The notes under the pieces: generated by a model
The model's input: only the letters and a program-made list of their open reading frames with translations
The model's database searches: none
What the model was told of the DNA's origin: nothing
Program-made: the position numbers and the translations under genes
In this document: in pieces, positions 41,901 through 49,559 of the stretch
Position numbering within the stretch: the stretch's first letter is position 1
Layout of the letters: every line of letters begins with the position of its first letter
Assembly (NCBI GenBank): GCA_963751165.1
Contig: CAVVTP010000009.1
Location: forward strand, 124,001 to 188,000
From: Roseiarcus sp963751165
GTDB taxonomy: Bacteria > Pseudomonadota > Alphaproteobacteria > Rhizobiales > Beijerinckiaceae
Length of the DNA stretch: 64,000 nt
Direction: 5' to 3'

Positions 41901-42352
41901 TAGAGGCTGAGCTGAAGCACGGTCCCGCTTTTGGTCTCCCGCGCGAGCTTGGTGTCGACGACTTCGTATGACCAGGGGCCCAGATGGGATGGCGTATCAA
42001 TTCGCTGCAAGACGTCGGTTCGCCCGATCCAGTCGCCCGAGCGAAAGGCGCCTTGAACGATGATCTCTGCGCCCCCCTCCATGGCCGCGCGGGTGCGGGC
42101 GGCCGCGTCGTCGTCTACGCCCACGCCTTCAATGGAGATGACGGTGAGCCCCTTGGACTTCAGGCTCTCGACATATTCCCGTTCATGACGCAACCCGCGC
42201 TCCCAAAGAAGCTGCAGCTGCGGGTCCCATTTGTGCGGTTTTGCGAGGGCCCCAAACGCGACCTCGAGATCGAGCTCGGTCAAATGACGGCAATTGAGGT
42301 GGCCGACCAGGTCGGAAGCGCTGAGGAGAAGGGAATCGCCCACCTTTTGCAT
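38945..42352 (-). CDS. TM0106-type RecB-like nuclease / RNase H-like / SF1 helicase fusion
   Basis: A 1135-aa three-part protein. Part 1 (about 1-230) is a RecB-like PD-(D/E)XK nuclease: Asp113 in GRTDV, Asp133-Thr-Lys135 and Gln147, with four Cys (21, 216, 219, 225) placed as in Fe-S nucleases of the Cas4/AddB/Dna2 kind. Part 2 (about 320-510) is an RNase H-like 3'-5' exonuclease fold (YprB type) with Asp325/Glu327 in FFDLEGDP and NRDDCLSTL near 491. Part 3 (about 735-1130) is a UPF1/Dna2-like SF1 helicase: Walker A GPPGSGKT, DEAGQMS, GDPQQLEQP, KFQGQEAPIV and LNVATSRAK. DNA or RNA processing, repair or defence are possible; the function of the family is not known. It lies between HigBA and an RNase Z-like gene. 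Confidence 0.88.
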   Translation of the reverse strand: MQKVGDSLLLSASDLVGHLNCRHLTELDLEVAFGALAKPHKWDPQLQLLWERGLRHEREYVESLKSKGLTVISIEGVGVDDDAAARTRAAMEGGAEIIVQGAFRSGDWIGRTDVLQRIDTPSHLGPWSYEVVDTKLARETKSGTVLQLSLYAELVAGVQGLRPAVGYVVTPRDEKEPQPYRMDDYGAYFRRARLDLVESINNRGKEETYPDPKDHCEVCRWKERCERRRREDDHLSLVAGAAKLQIEELRRHGIETVAALAAMPLPLAWKPSRGAAQSYARLREQARIQVRGREAGKLVYELLPLNPGFGLACLPEPSPGDLFFDLEGDPFVGEGGLEYLFGYAYYRADGSLSYTADWASSREQEKTAFERFIDFVIARLETHPDLHIYHYAAYEPAALKRLMGRYASREQEIDWLLRSERFVDLFSVVRNGLMASVESYSIKRLEPLYGFMRGTPLPEANSALAKLQACLELGDFEFIDERDRGVVAGYNRDDCLSTLALRDWLEERRASLIEAGLKAPRPEIPVGEPSEKLDDRQRKVNALRALLTEGVPADVEEQTEEQHARWLLAYLLDFHRREDKALWWEYFRLRDLTSDELLDERAALSGLTFVEAVGGSAKAPVHRYSFPPQETELRGGEELRNVGGAKFGTVEKISLETLRVDIKKRKDTAGVHPEAVFAHKVIDADVLADALMRVGEHVANRGMQGDGPYLAARDLLMRARPRIGGQPIQTPGETPLNLALRVAPAIDGGIFPIQGPPGSGKTYIGARMICALVAAGKTVGVTANSHKVIRNLLDEVLAAGEERGVDVRCIQKLSEKPSETEADQPGLRFVTANDGLLAAIGDDCNVAGGTAWLWASPDAANAVDVLFIDEAGQMSLANVLAASQAARSIVLLGDPQQLEQPMQGSHPEGTDVSALHHLLQGGKTIALDRGLFLNETYRLHPDICAYTSELFYEGRLRPRTGLESQRIRSGSRFSGSGLRYVPLPTEGNQSSSPEEADCVRDIVDELMTYDTTWIDKHNVERPLALSDILIIAPYNAQVFELQQRIPGARVGTVDKFQGQEAPIVIYSMTTSSYADAPRGMEFLYSLNRLNVATSRAKALCILVASPSVFEAQCRTPRQMQLANAFCRYLEMATPV

Positions 42353-42398
42353 CAGCGAGATTTAGCGCCGCAGCCGCTACATTCAAGTTGGTCGCGCC

Positions 42399-43424
42399 TT
42401 ACGGGCGTCCTCCCTCGGCCTCCTGGCCGGAAAAGGCGGCCGAGACTTCGGCGATCAGGCGCGCGTGGTCGCCGGCGTAGCGCGGGGAGAAGTGGAACGG
42501 CTCGACCCGGCGCACGGCCGCTTCGCGCGCGATCGATCCGGCGGCGAGCGTCGTCAAATGCGCCCGGTCGGCCGCGATCTTTGCGTCAGCCGCTGCGAAC
42601 GGGGCTTCGATGAAGAGGAGATCGGCGCCGCGAACGAGCCGCACGATCGCTTGGCGGTTGGCCTCCGTGTCGGCGGCGTCGGTCACGTAGCCGATCTTCT
42701 GGCCGGGCGTAACCGTCGCCGTCGCGCGCAACGCGCCAAGCGGCGCGGTTCTGGGGGTCGACCCTTTCGAGTGCGCGCCGACCTCGATCAAAAAATCGTC
42801 GGGCCGCCCATCGAGAAGCGCGCGTTTCAAGGCGCGCAGCCACGGCCCGACCGGAAGCCCGAGTTCGCTGAGTCTGTTCTTCCAGACGTTCACGTGCGCC
42901 GTTTCCTGCGCCGCGAAGGCGAGGCACGGCGTCCCGTGGTCCAGCACCGCGGTCGACACCTGGAAATTGGGCTCGGCATGAAGGACGCCGTCGACGAGCG
43001 CGCCCACGCCGGCCGGTTCGGCCGAAAAGCCGGTCTTGAGCCTCAGGCGCGCGGTCCGGACCACGAGGTCGGGGTCGACTTCGGCGACGACGAAAACAAG
43101 ATCGGCGGCGAAACGATCAACCAGATTCCAGCGATAGGCGGCGAGCTTATGATGGACATGCGCCACGAAGCCGGCGGGTCCGTAGAGGCGGACGACCTTC
43201 TCCCGCCCCACCAGAAATCTCAACAGCCGGTCGAAGCCGAAGAAGTGGTCGATGTGCGCGTGCGAGACGAAGATGTGCTCGAGGCGCAGGATCTTGCGCG
43301 GCGACAAACTCGAAATGTCGCCGAGATCGAACATGAACGCGCCCTTCTCGAACAGGGTCTCGACATAGAGCGCCGGGTCGCCGGATCGCCCGTTGACCAG
43401 GAAAGGGTGCAGAAGCGGCCGCAT
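42399..43424 (-). CDS. MBL-fold hydrolase, RNase Z-like
   Basis: A 341-aa metallo-beta-lactamase fold protein. The zinc motif is SHAHIDHFFGFDRLLRF (residues about 54-70); later ligands are probably the His in LDHGTP and His in PFHFSPRY. The layout, with LVNGRSGDPALYVE at the start and a long exosite-like insertion, resembles the RNase Z/ElaC branch that trims tRNA 3' ends, but it is longer and divergent, and a phosphodiesterase role is possible. It lies 46 bp upstream of the helicase gene on the same strand. Confidence 0.78.
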   Translation of the reverse strand: MRPLLHPFLVNGRSGDPALYVETLFEKGAFMFDLGDISSLSPRKILRLEHIFVSHAHIDHFFGFDRLLRFLVGREKVVRLYGPAGFVAHVHHKLAAYRWNLVDRFAADLVFVVAEVDPDLVVRTARLRLKTGFSAEPAGVGALVDGVLHAEPNFQVSTAVLDHGTPCLAFAAQETAHVNVWKNRLSELGLPVGPWLRALKRALLDGRPDDFLIEVGAHSKGSTPRTAPLGALRATATVTPGQKIGYVTDAADTEANRQAIVRLVRGADLLFIEAPFAAADAKIAADRAHLTTLAAGSIAREAAVRRVEPFHFSPRYAGDHARLIAEVSAAFSGQEAEGGRP

Positions 43425-43514
43425 GGGGCAGGGTTATAACGTCCGATCCGGACGTACGGAGGCGCGGGGCGAACTCTTGGCGGAACTGCGCCTGCCTTCG
43501 ACCGAGGCGCGGTT

Positions 43515-43553
43515 CCCTCACCCCCGGGCCCTCTCCCGATGCGAGAGATGAGA
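43515..43553. repeat. Palindromic repeat forming the end of ackA
   Basis: CCCTCACCCCCGGGCCCTCTCCCGATGCGAGAGATGAGAG-type sequence, of the CCCTC/GGGGAG family. It supplies the ackA stop codon and about its last 10 codons. Confidence 0.65.
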
Positions 43554-44735
43554 GCGCGTAACCGTTCGGATCGTGTGCTCGGCGATCATACGTTCCTCGT
43601 CGGTCGGGATGACGAAGACGAGGGTCGGAGAGTGTTTGGCGCTGATGATCTCGGCGTTGGCGCGATTCGCCTCGGCGTCGAGATGGATTCCCATCCATTC
43701 CATGCCGTTGAGGACCGCTTCGCGCACTTTCCACGCGTGTTCGCCGATGCCGGCCGTGAAGACAATGGCCTCGGCGCCGTCGACGGTCGCCGCGAGCCCG
43801 GCGAGCTCGCGCCGGATATGGGAGACGAAATAGGCGATGGCGTCGCGCGCCGCGGGGCTGTCGGACGCCTCGAGCTCGCGCATGTCCTGGGAAATGCCCG
43901 ACATCCCTTTGAGGCCGGAGTTCTTCCAAAGCAGGTCGGACACCTCGTCCGCGCTCATCTTCTTCTCGGCCATCAGATAGAGCACCACGCCCGGATCGAG
44001 CTGTCCGCACCGGGTGCCCATCGGCAGCCCGTCGAGCGCGGTGAAGCCCATGGTCGAGGCGACGGCGCGGCCGTCGTGCACGGCGCACATCGAAGCGCCG
44101 TTGCCGAGATGGGCGATGATCACGTCCTTCCGCGCGATCTGAGGCGCCATTCTGCTCAGCTTCCGCATGATGAACTCATACGAAAGGCCATGGAAGCCAT
44201 AGCGGCGAACGCCTTCGTCGTAATAGGAGCGCGGCAACGCAAAGGTGTCGTCCACGAACGGATGACTGCGATGGAAGGCGGTGTCGAAGCAAGCGACCTG
44301 CGGAATCGACGGGAAGGCCCTCATCGAGGCTTCGATCCCGGCGATATTGTGCGGCTCGTGCAGGGGCGCGAGCGGAATGAGCCGCCTCAGCTTCGCGATC
44401 ACGGGCTCGTCGATCAGCATCGGGTCGACGAGGTCCGGGCCGCCGTGCACGACGCGATGGCCGACCGCGACGACCGAGGAATCGTAGCCGGCCTTGCCGA
44501 GCCAGCCGAGGATGGCGCGCACAGCCGAGTGATGATCGACGCGGCCTTGCGACGGATCGAAGGCGAGCTCGGTCGATTTGCCTGAGGCGTCCTTGATGGC
44601 GCCTTTGGCCGTCGCTCCGATACCCTCGATCTGTCCCGCAGCGAGCTGGCTCATATCGCCGCCGTCAGCGACCGCGAAGGCTGCAAATTTCAGCGAGGAA
44701 GAGCCGGCGTTGAGTGTGAGTACGATTTTGCTCAA
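43518..44735 (-). CDS. ackA: Acetate kinase
   Basis: A 405-aa kinase that converts acetate and ATP to acetyl phosphate and ADP, or the reverse. Marks: VLTLNAGSSSLKF at the start, GHRVVHGG near residue 88, FDTAFH near 148, RRYGFHGLSYEF near 168, LGNGAS near 198, GTRCGQLDPG and the late FTAGIGEHAW. I set the start at a TTG (44735, read LSKIVLTL) because GGAG lies about 10 bases upstream and this is the family start; an in-frame ATG at 44777 is less likely. The last residues (SHLSHRERARG) derive from a palindromic repeat. pta or phosphoketolase is not adjacent. Confidence 0.94.
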   Translation of the reverse strand: MSKIVLTLNAGSSSLKFAAFAVADGGDMSQLAAGQIEGIGATAKGAIKDASGKSTELAFDPSQGRVDHHSAVRAILGWLGKAGYDSSVVAVGHRVVHGGPDLVDPMLIDEPVIAKLRRLIPLAPLHEPHNIAGIEASMRAFPSIPQVACFDTAFHRSHPFVDDTFALPRSYYDEGVRRYGFHGLSYEFIMRKLSRMAPQIARKDVIIAHLGNGASMCAVHDGRAVASTMGFTALDGLPMGTRCGQLDPGVVLYLMAEKKMSADEVSDLLWKNSGLKGMSGISQDMRELEASDSPAARDAIAYFVSHIRRELAGLAATVDGAEAIVFTAGIGEHAWKVREAVLNGMEWMGIHLDAEANRANAEIISAKHSPTLVFVIPTDEERMIAEHTIRTVTRSHLSHRERARG

Positions 44736-45090
44736 GTGCTTTACTCCGCGCCTCGGCGATAGTCGGCTCGTCGCCAAACGCGCGGCCTTCGGCGACGATT
44801 ATACTCACAAGCCGACGGAGAGCGCACGAGACGAACGGCCCGTCTGGCGTCGACGGACCACCTGGTGCAGGTCCGTCACGCGCAATTAACCCGCGCAGCG
44901 GGGCAATCGCACCGACTTTGCTGCGCAATTCAGCCGGACTCGCCGCGACCAATGGATGCAACCGGCAGGCCGGCGCCCGGGCGAATTTGCCTTTTGGACA
45001 TTCTCCTCGTTTCTGATATGCGCATTCTGTCTTAGCTGGCCCCCCATTCAGGCGCGGCGCGCGCCTTCAAGCCGCCCGGGACGACAATCC
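44736..45090. other. ackA-decarboxylase intergenic region
   Basis: A 355-bp divergent gap that must hold promoters for both genes. I could not place a clear -35/-10 pair or operator. No gene is seen. Confidence 0.35.
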
Positions 45091-47448
45091 ATGAACTTCT
45101 TCCAGCGCTTCACCTTCCTGTTTTCTGCGCCAATGTTCGACGCCGACGATCTCGAGGGCCTCAGGGTCAACCAGATCGTCGCGGCCATCGAGCGCATGGG
45201 CTTCCAGGTGATCAAGGCGCGGCGGGTCGAGGACGCGGAGATCGCCGTCCAGACTGACGCGGCGATTGGCTGCATGGTCGTCGACTGGGGCAAGAAGGGC
45301 ATCGAGGGCAAGGCGGCTTCGCTGATCAACCTGATGCGCAGACGCGGCCTCGACATGCCGATCGTCATCCTGGTCAGGCGCAAGCGCTTCGAGGACATAC
45401 CGGTCGAGGTGCTCGACTATATCGACGGCTACGTCTTCCTGGCCGAGGAGACGCCGGAATTCATCGCCAAGAACCTGGTCTCGCGCCTGAAGCAATACGC
45501 CGAGACGTTGAAGACGCCGTTCTTCGGCGCTCTTGTCGACTATGCCGAGGAGGGCAACCAGCTCTGGACGTGCCCCGGCCACAACGGCGGCATCTTCTAT
45601 AGCCGCAGCCCGATCGGCCGCATCTTCATGGAGCATCTGGGCGAAGCGGTGTTTCGCGACGACCTCGACAACTCGATCCTCGAGCTCGGCGATCTCCTGA
45701 CGCACGAAGGCCCGGCCCTGCAGGCGCAGAAAGAGGCCGCGGCGATCTTCGGAGCGGAAAAAACCTATTTTGTGCTGAACGGCACGTCGTCCTCGAACAA
45801 GATCGTTCTGACCAATCTCATCGCAGAGGGCGACCTCGTCCTGTTCGACCGCAACAACCACAAGGCCGCCCATCAGGGCGCCCTGTTGATGGCCGGCGGA
45901 ATACCGGTCTACCTGTCGACCGACCGCAACGCCTACGGCCTCATCGGCCCTATCCGCCCCGAGGACCTCGAGGAGAAATCGATCCGCGAACGGATCCGAT
46001 CCAGTTCGCTGGTGACGGACAAGGACGCCTGGAAGCGCGAGCGGCCCTTCCGCGTCGCCGTTATCGAGCAATGCACCTACGACGGTACGATCTATGACGC
46101 TCATCGGATTCTCGAGCGCATCGGGCCTCTCTGCGACTATATCATGTTCGACGAAGCCTGGGCCGGCTTCATGAAGTTCCACCCGCTCTACGAGCGCCGC
46201 TTCGCCATGGGCCTCAGGGACCTGAATGCGGACTCGCCGGGAATCATCGCGACGCAATCGACGCACAAGCAACTCGCCAGCTTCTCGCAGGCGTCGCAGA
46301 TCCATCGGCGCGACAGTCATATCAAGGGGCAGCGCCGGCGCGTCGAGCACCGGCGCTTCAATGAAGGCTTCATGCAATACGCCTCGACCTCGCCGTTCTA
46401 TCCTTTGTTCGCCTCGCTCGACGTCGGCGCGCAGATGATGAAGGGTCGTTCGGGCGAGGTTCTGTGGGACGACACGATCCGGCTCGGCATCGAGCTGCGC
46501 AAGAAGATCCGGGCGGTCCACCGCGAGTTCGAGGAGAAGGAGCGCGATCCCGCGCGTCGCTGGTTCTTCGATCCGTTCGTGCCCGATCGCGTCTCGATCC
46601 GCGATGCGGCGCAGGATGGCGCGACCCACGACGTGCCGTGGGAGAGCGTCTCAACCGATCTCTTGGCGCGCGATTCGCGCTACTGGGCGCTGGCGCCGGG
46701 GCAGGCCTGGCACGGCTTCACGGCGCTGGAAGAGGGCTTCGCCATGACCGATCCGGCCAAGCTCACGCTTCTCACCCCGGGCTTCGATCGCAGGACCGGC
46801 CGATACGAAGAGCACGGAATTCCCGCGCCGGTCGTCGCGCAGCACCTGCGCGAGAATCGGGTGGTGGCGGAGAAGTTCGACCTCAATTCGATGCTCTTCC
46901 TGCTGACGCCCGGGGTCGAGTCAAGCAAGGCCGGCACGCTGGTCTCGACGCTCGTCGCCTTCAAGCGGCTGCATGACGACAATGTCCTTCTCGAGGAGGT
47001 GATGCCGGAATTCGTCGCCAAGCGGCCGGCGCGCTACCGCGGCAAGCGGCTGAAAGACCTTTGCGCGGAGATGCACGCCTTCTTCCGCGCGCACGACGTC
47101 AGCAGCCTGCAGAAGGCGCAATTCGCGGCCGGGCATATCCCGCGCCCGGCGATGACGCCCCACGAGGCGCAGCGCCAGCTGGTGCGCAACAACGTCGACT
47201 ATGTGCCGCTCGAGGAGCTCGAGGGGCGCATCGCAACGACCCTGTTCGTCGTCTATCCGCCGGGAATCGCGACCATCGTTCCTGGCGAACGCCTCGACGA
47301 GCGGGCCCAGCCAATGCTGGACTATCTAAAAATGTTCCAGAAGAGCGCTAACGTGTTCCCGGGCTTCGAGCTGGAAATCCAGGGGCTCTACCGCGAGGTC
47401 GACGAGAGGGGCGCCATTCGGTTCTATACCTATGTGGTCAAGGAGTGA
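45091..47448 (+). CDS. Ornithine/lysine/arginine decarboxylase, fold type I
   Basis: A 785-aa PLP decarboxylase of the Orn/Lys/Arg family. Domains in order: an N-terminal response-regulator-like wing (about 1-135), the PLP large domain (about 150-560) with CPGHNGG near 165, NGTSSSNKI, MFDEAWAGF and the PLP Lys in TQSTHKQLASFSQ, and the C-terminal domain. Product would be putrescine, cadaverine or agmatine; the family groups overlap, so substrate is not assigned. The ATG at 45091 (MNFFQRFTFLFSAP) has only a weak ribosome binding site. Acetate kinase is divergent; no antiporter gene accompanies it, so a plain acid-resistance pair is not seen. Confidence 0.88.
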   Translation: MNFFQRFTFLFSAPMFDADDLEGLRVNQIVAAIERMGFQVIKARRVEDAEIAVQTDAAIGCMVVDWGKKGIEGKAASLINLMRRRGLDMPIVILVRRKRFEDIPVEVLDYIDGYVFLAEETPEFIAKNLVSRLKQYAETLKTPFFGALVDYAEEGNQLWTCPGHNGGIFYSRSPIGRIFMEHLGEAVFRDDLDNSILELGDLLTHEGPALQAQKEAAAIFGAEKTYFVLNGTSSSNKIVLTNLIAEGDLVLFDRNNHKAAHQGALLMAGGIPVYLSTDRNAYGLIGPIRPEDLEEKSIRERIRSSSLVTDKDAWKRERPFRVAVIEQCTYDGTIYDAHRILERIGPLCDYIMFDEAWAGFMKFHPLYERRFAMGLRDLNADSPGIIATQSTHKQLASFSQASQIHRRDSHIKGQRRRVEHRRFNEGFMQYASTSPFYPLFASLDVGAQMMKGRSGEVLWDDTIRLGIELRKKIRAVHREFEEKERDPARRWFFDPFVPDRVSIRDAAQDGATHDVPWESVSTDLLARDSRYWALAPGQAWHGFTALEEGFAMTDPAKLTLLTPGFDRRTGRYEEHGIPAPVVAQHLRENRVVAEKFDLNSMLFLLTPGVESSKAGTLVSTLVAFKRLHDDNVLLEEVMPEFVAKRPARYRGKRLKDLCAEMHAFFRAHDVSSLQKAQFAAGHIPRPAMTPHEAQRQLVRNNVDYVPLEELEGRIATTLFVVYPPGIATIVPGERLDERAQPMLDYLKMFQKSANVFPGFELEIQGLYREVDERGAIRFYTYVVKE

Positions 47449-47631
47449 TTCGGTTTTCCGGATGAATAGCTCGCGACTGCGCGTCTCCGCCGCCGGCAGC
47501 CGCGCGAGAGGCCTGGGGGAGTTCGAGGCGAAGGCTGAAGGGGCGCGCGAGCGCCTCTTCAAAAAGGCCGAGCGCGGTCCCAAGGGCTCGGGGCGGCCGG
47601 CGTTTCGGCCACGATAGGATATGGGGCGAGG

Positions 47632-48216
47632 ATGGACGCGAAATCGAGTTCCATGAGGGATGAATCGGCAACGGCCGAACAGAATGCGCGGCCGATCACC
47701 GTCCGCAACTCGCGCGACGCCGACGTTCCGGCGATGCTCGCGATCTATCTGCACCACATCCGTCGGGGCGTCGATCCGGGCACCGACGGCGAGTTCGAGA
47801 CGCCCGACGCCGATGACCTCAAGCGACGCAGGAAGTCGATGCAGAGGCGGAAAATGCCCCATCTCGTGGCGGAGGCGGACGGCGTCGTCGTCGGCTACGC
47901 CTACGCCGTGCCGTTCCGCAAGCGCCCCGCCTATCGCTATTGCGTCAAGCATTCGATTTACGTCCGCAACGACCTTCTGCATCGCGGCGTCGGCCGGCAG
48001 CTGATGGGCGCGATGATCGACGCCTGCGCGGCCGGGGGATTCCGCCAGATGATCGGCTACATCGACGCGGCCAACCGCGCCTCGCTCGGGCTGCACGAGG
48101 CCTTCGGCTTCCGCCAGGTCGGCTATTTGCCCTCGGTCGGCTACAAGTTCGGCCACTGGACGGATACAGTAATGGTCCAGCGATCGCTCGGGCCCGGCGC
48201 GACAGAGCCGCCATAG
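47632..48216 (+). CDS. GNAT N-acetyltransferase
   Basis: A 194-aa acetyltransferase of the GNAT fold, acting with acetyl-CoA. After a ~22-residue loose N-terminus, the fold starts at ITVRNSRDADVPAMLAIY; the acetyl-CoA loop is VRNDLLHRGVGRQLMGAMID (about 117-136), with the GYIDAANRASLGLHEAFGF strand typical of the phosphinothricin acetyltransferase-like branch. Substrate is unknown. A GGGGCGAGG lies before the ATG; Met8 is a possible later start. It follows the decarboxylase by 183 bp. Confidence 0.85.
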   Translation: MDAKSSSMRDESATAEQNARPITVRNSRDADVPAMLAIYLHHIRRGVDPGTDGEFETPDADDLKRRRKSMQRRKMPHLVAEADGVVVGYAYAVPFRKRPAYRYCVKHSIYVRNDLLHRGVGRQLMGAMIDACAAGGFRQMIGYIDAANRASLGLHEAFGFRQVGYLPSVGYKFGHWTDTVMVQRSLGPGATEPP

Positions 48217-48542
48217 ATCCCCAGAAAGCTTGCGGCCTTGCCGGGGCTTTGGCGGCATTGGTTGCTTCGCCTTTGGCGCCCGACGCTTCTCGGCGATGCG
48301 GCTGACCGCATGGAATCGCGCGTCGGTGCGGATCGCGCCGTCGGTCTTGGCCCAGTCGGCGGGATTTTAACTCGTCCAGCCGAGCTGGCTTCGGTTTTCC
48401 AACCTATGCCTTATCGACGAAGCCCGTCTGAAAGGAGACTGCGCCATTCAAATCCAGTGTCTCAGTCGAGGGATGCAGTTCACTGGAAACAACTCGATGA
48501 TTTGGACGTTATAGCGGTGATCGAATCAAGGGAGGATCAACC
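48217..48542. other. Upstream region of the sugar ABC operon
   Basis: A 326-bp gap. A good GGGAGG ribosome binding site ends it. No operator or promoter could be assigned confidently, and I see no regulator gene next to this importer. Confidence 0.4.
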
Positions 48543-49559
48543 ATGGCGCTAAACCGAAACCGGCGACGGTCCACCCCGTGGCGCAGCGGCCTGTTGCTCG
48601 TTGGCTGTGGCGCGCTCGTCGCCGCATTGGCGACGCCGGCTTATGCCGCCGCCGAACCGACCATCGCCTTCGTCCCCAAGCTCGTCGGCATCCCCTATTT
48701 CGACGCGATGAAGCAGGGCCTCGACAGTGCCGGCAAGAAGTTCGGCGCGAAAATCGTCTACGAAGGCCCGACCACCGCCTCGGTCTCCGGACAGGCGGAA
48801 ATGGTGCAGAGCCTGATCAACGAGCACGTCGCCGCCGTTGGTGTCTCGGCCAACAGCCCGACCGCGCTCGAGGCCCTGGCCAAGAAGGCGCATGACGCAG
48901 GCTTGCTGTTCTATTCGAGCAATTCCCAGGTGGATGGCCCAGACGTCGCCTTGCGCGTGCAGCAGACCAGCGACAGCGCGCTCGCCGATACCGTGATCGA
49001 CCAGATCGCCAGCCAGATCGGCGATGCCGGCGACATTGCCTTCGTCTCCGGCGGGCCGACGGCGACCAACCTGAACCTCTGGATCGGCCTGATGAAGAAA
49101 CGGCTGGCCGCCAAGTATCCGAAGATCCACCTCGTCGCCGTCGAATATGCCGGCGAGGACATCAATAGGGCGACGCAGGTCACCGGTCAGTTGCTCTCGG
49201 CTTATCCCAACCTGAAGGGCATCGTCGGCGTCAACTCGACCGCCGTGCCCGGCGCGGCCCAGGCCGTGCTGCGCGCCGGACTGACGGGCAAGGTCATGGT
49301 CACCGGCATCACCGACCCGAACTCGATCCGACCGTTCATCATGGACGACACGGTGAAGAGCGTGGTGCTGTGGAACCCGATCGACCTCGGCTACATCACC
49401 GTCTGGGGCGTGATGCAGATGCTCGACCACAAGCCGTTCCAGCCGGAGAACACCGTGCCGGGGCTTAGCCATCAGGTCAGCTACACGGCGGATACGCACA
49501 CGCTGCTGCTCGGGCCGCCGATGGTGATCACCAAGGCAGATGTCAGTCTTAACTTCTGA
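48543..49559 (+). CDS. Sugar/AI-2-type ABC transporter substrate-binding protein
   Basis: A 338-aa periplasmic binding protein of the sugar-binding (Peripla_BP_4) family. Residues 1-36 are a signal peptide ending AYAA. IAFVPKLVGIPYFDAMKQGLDSAGKKFG (about 42-69) and the loop NSPTALEALAKKAHDAG resemble the RhaS/LsrB group, which binds rhamnose or autoinducer-2. Its stop overlaps the ATPase gene by 20 bp. The set binding protein-ATPase-two permeases matches both the rhamnose and the Lsr importers; no lsrK/lsrF or rhamnose catabolic genes are near, so the ligand is open. Confidence 0.85.
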   Translation: MALNRNRRRSTPWRSGLLLVGCGALVAALATPAYAAAEPTIAFVPKLVGIPYFDAMKQGLDSAGKKFGAKIVYEGPTTASVSGQAEMVQSLINEHVAAVGVSANSPTALEALAKKAHDAGLLFYSSNSQVDGPDVALRVQQTSDSALADTVIDQIASQIGDAGDIAFVSGGPTATNLNLWIGLMKKRLAAKYPKIHLVAVEYAGEDINRATQVTGQLLSAYPNLKGIVGVNSTAVPGAAQAVLRAGLTGKVMVTGITDPNSIRPFIMDDTVKSVVLWNPIDLGYITVWGVMQMLDHKPFQPENTVPGLSHQVSYTADTHTLLLGPPMVITKADVSLNF

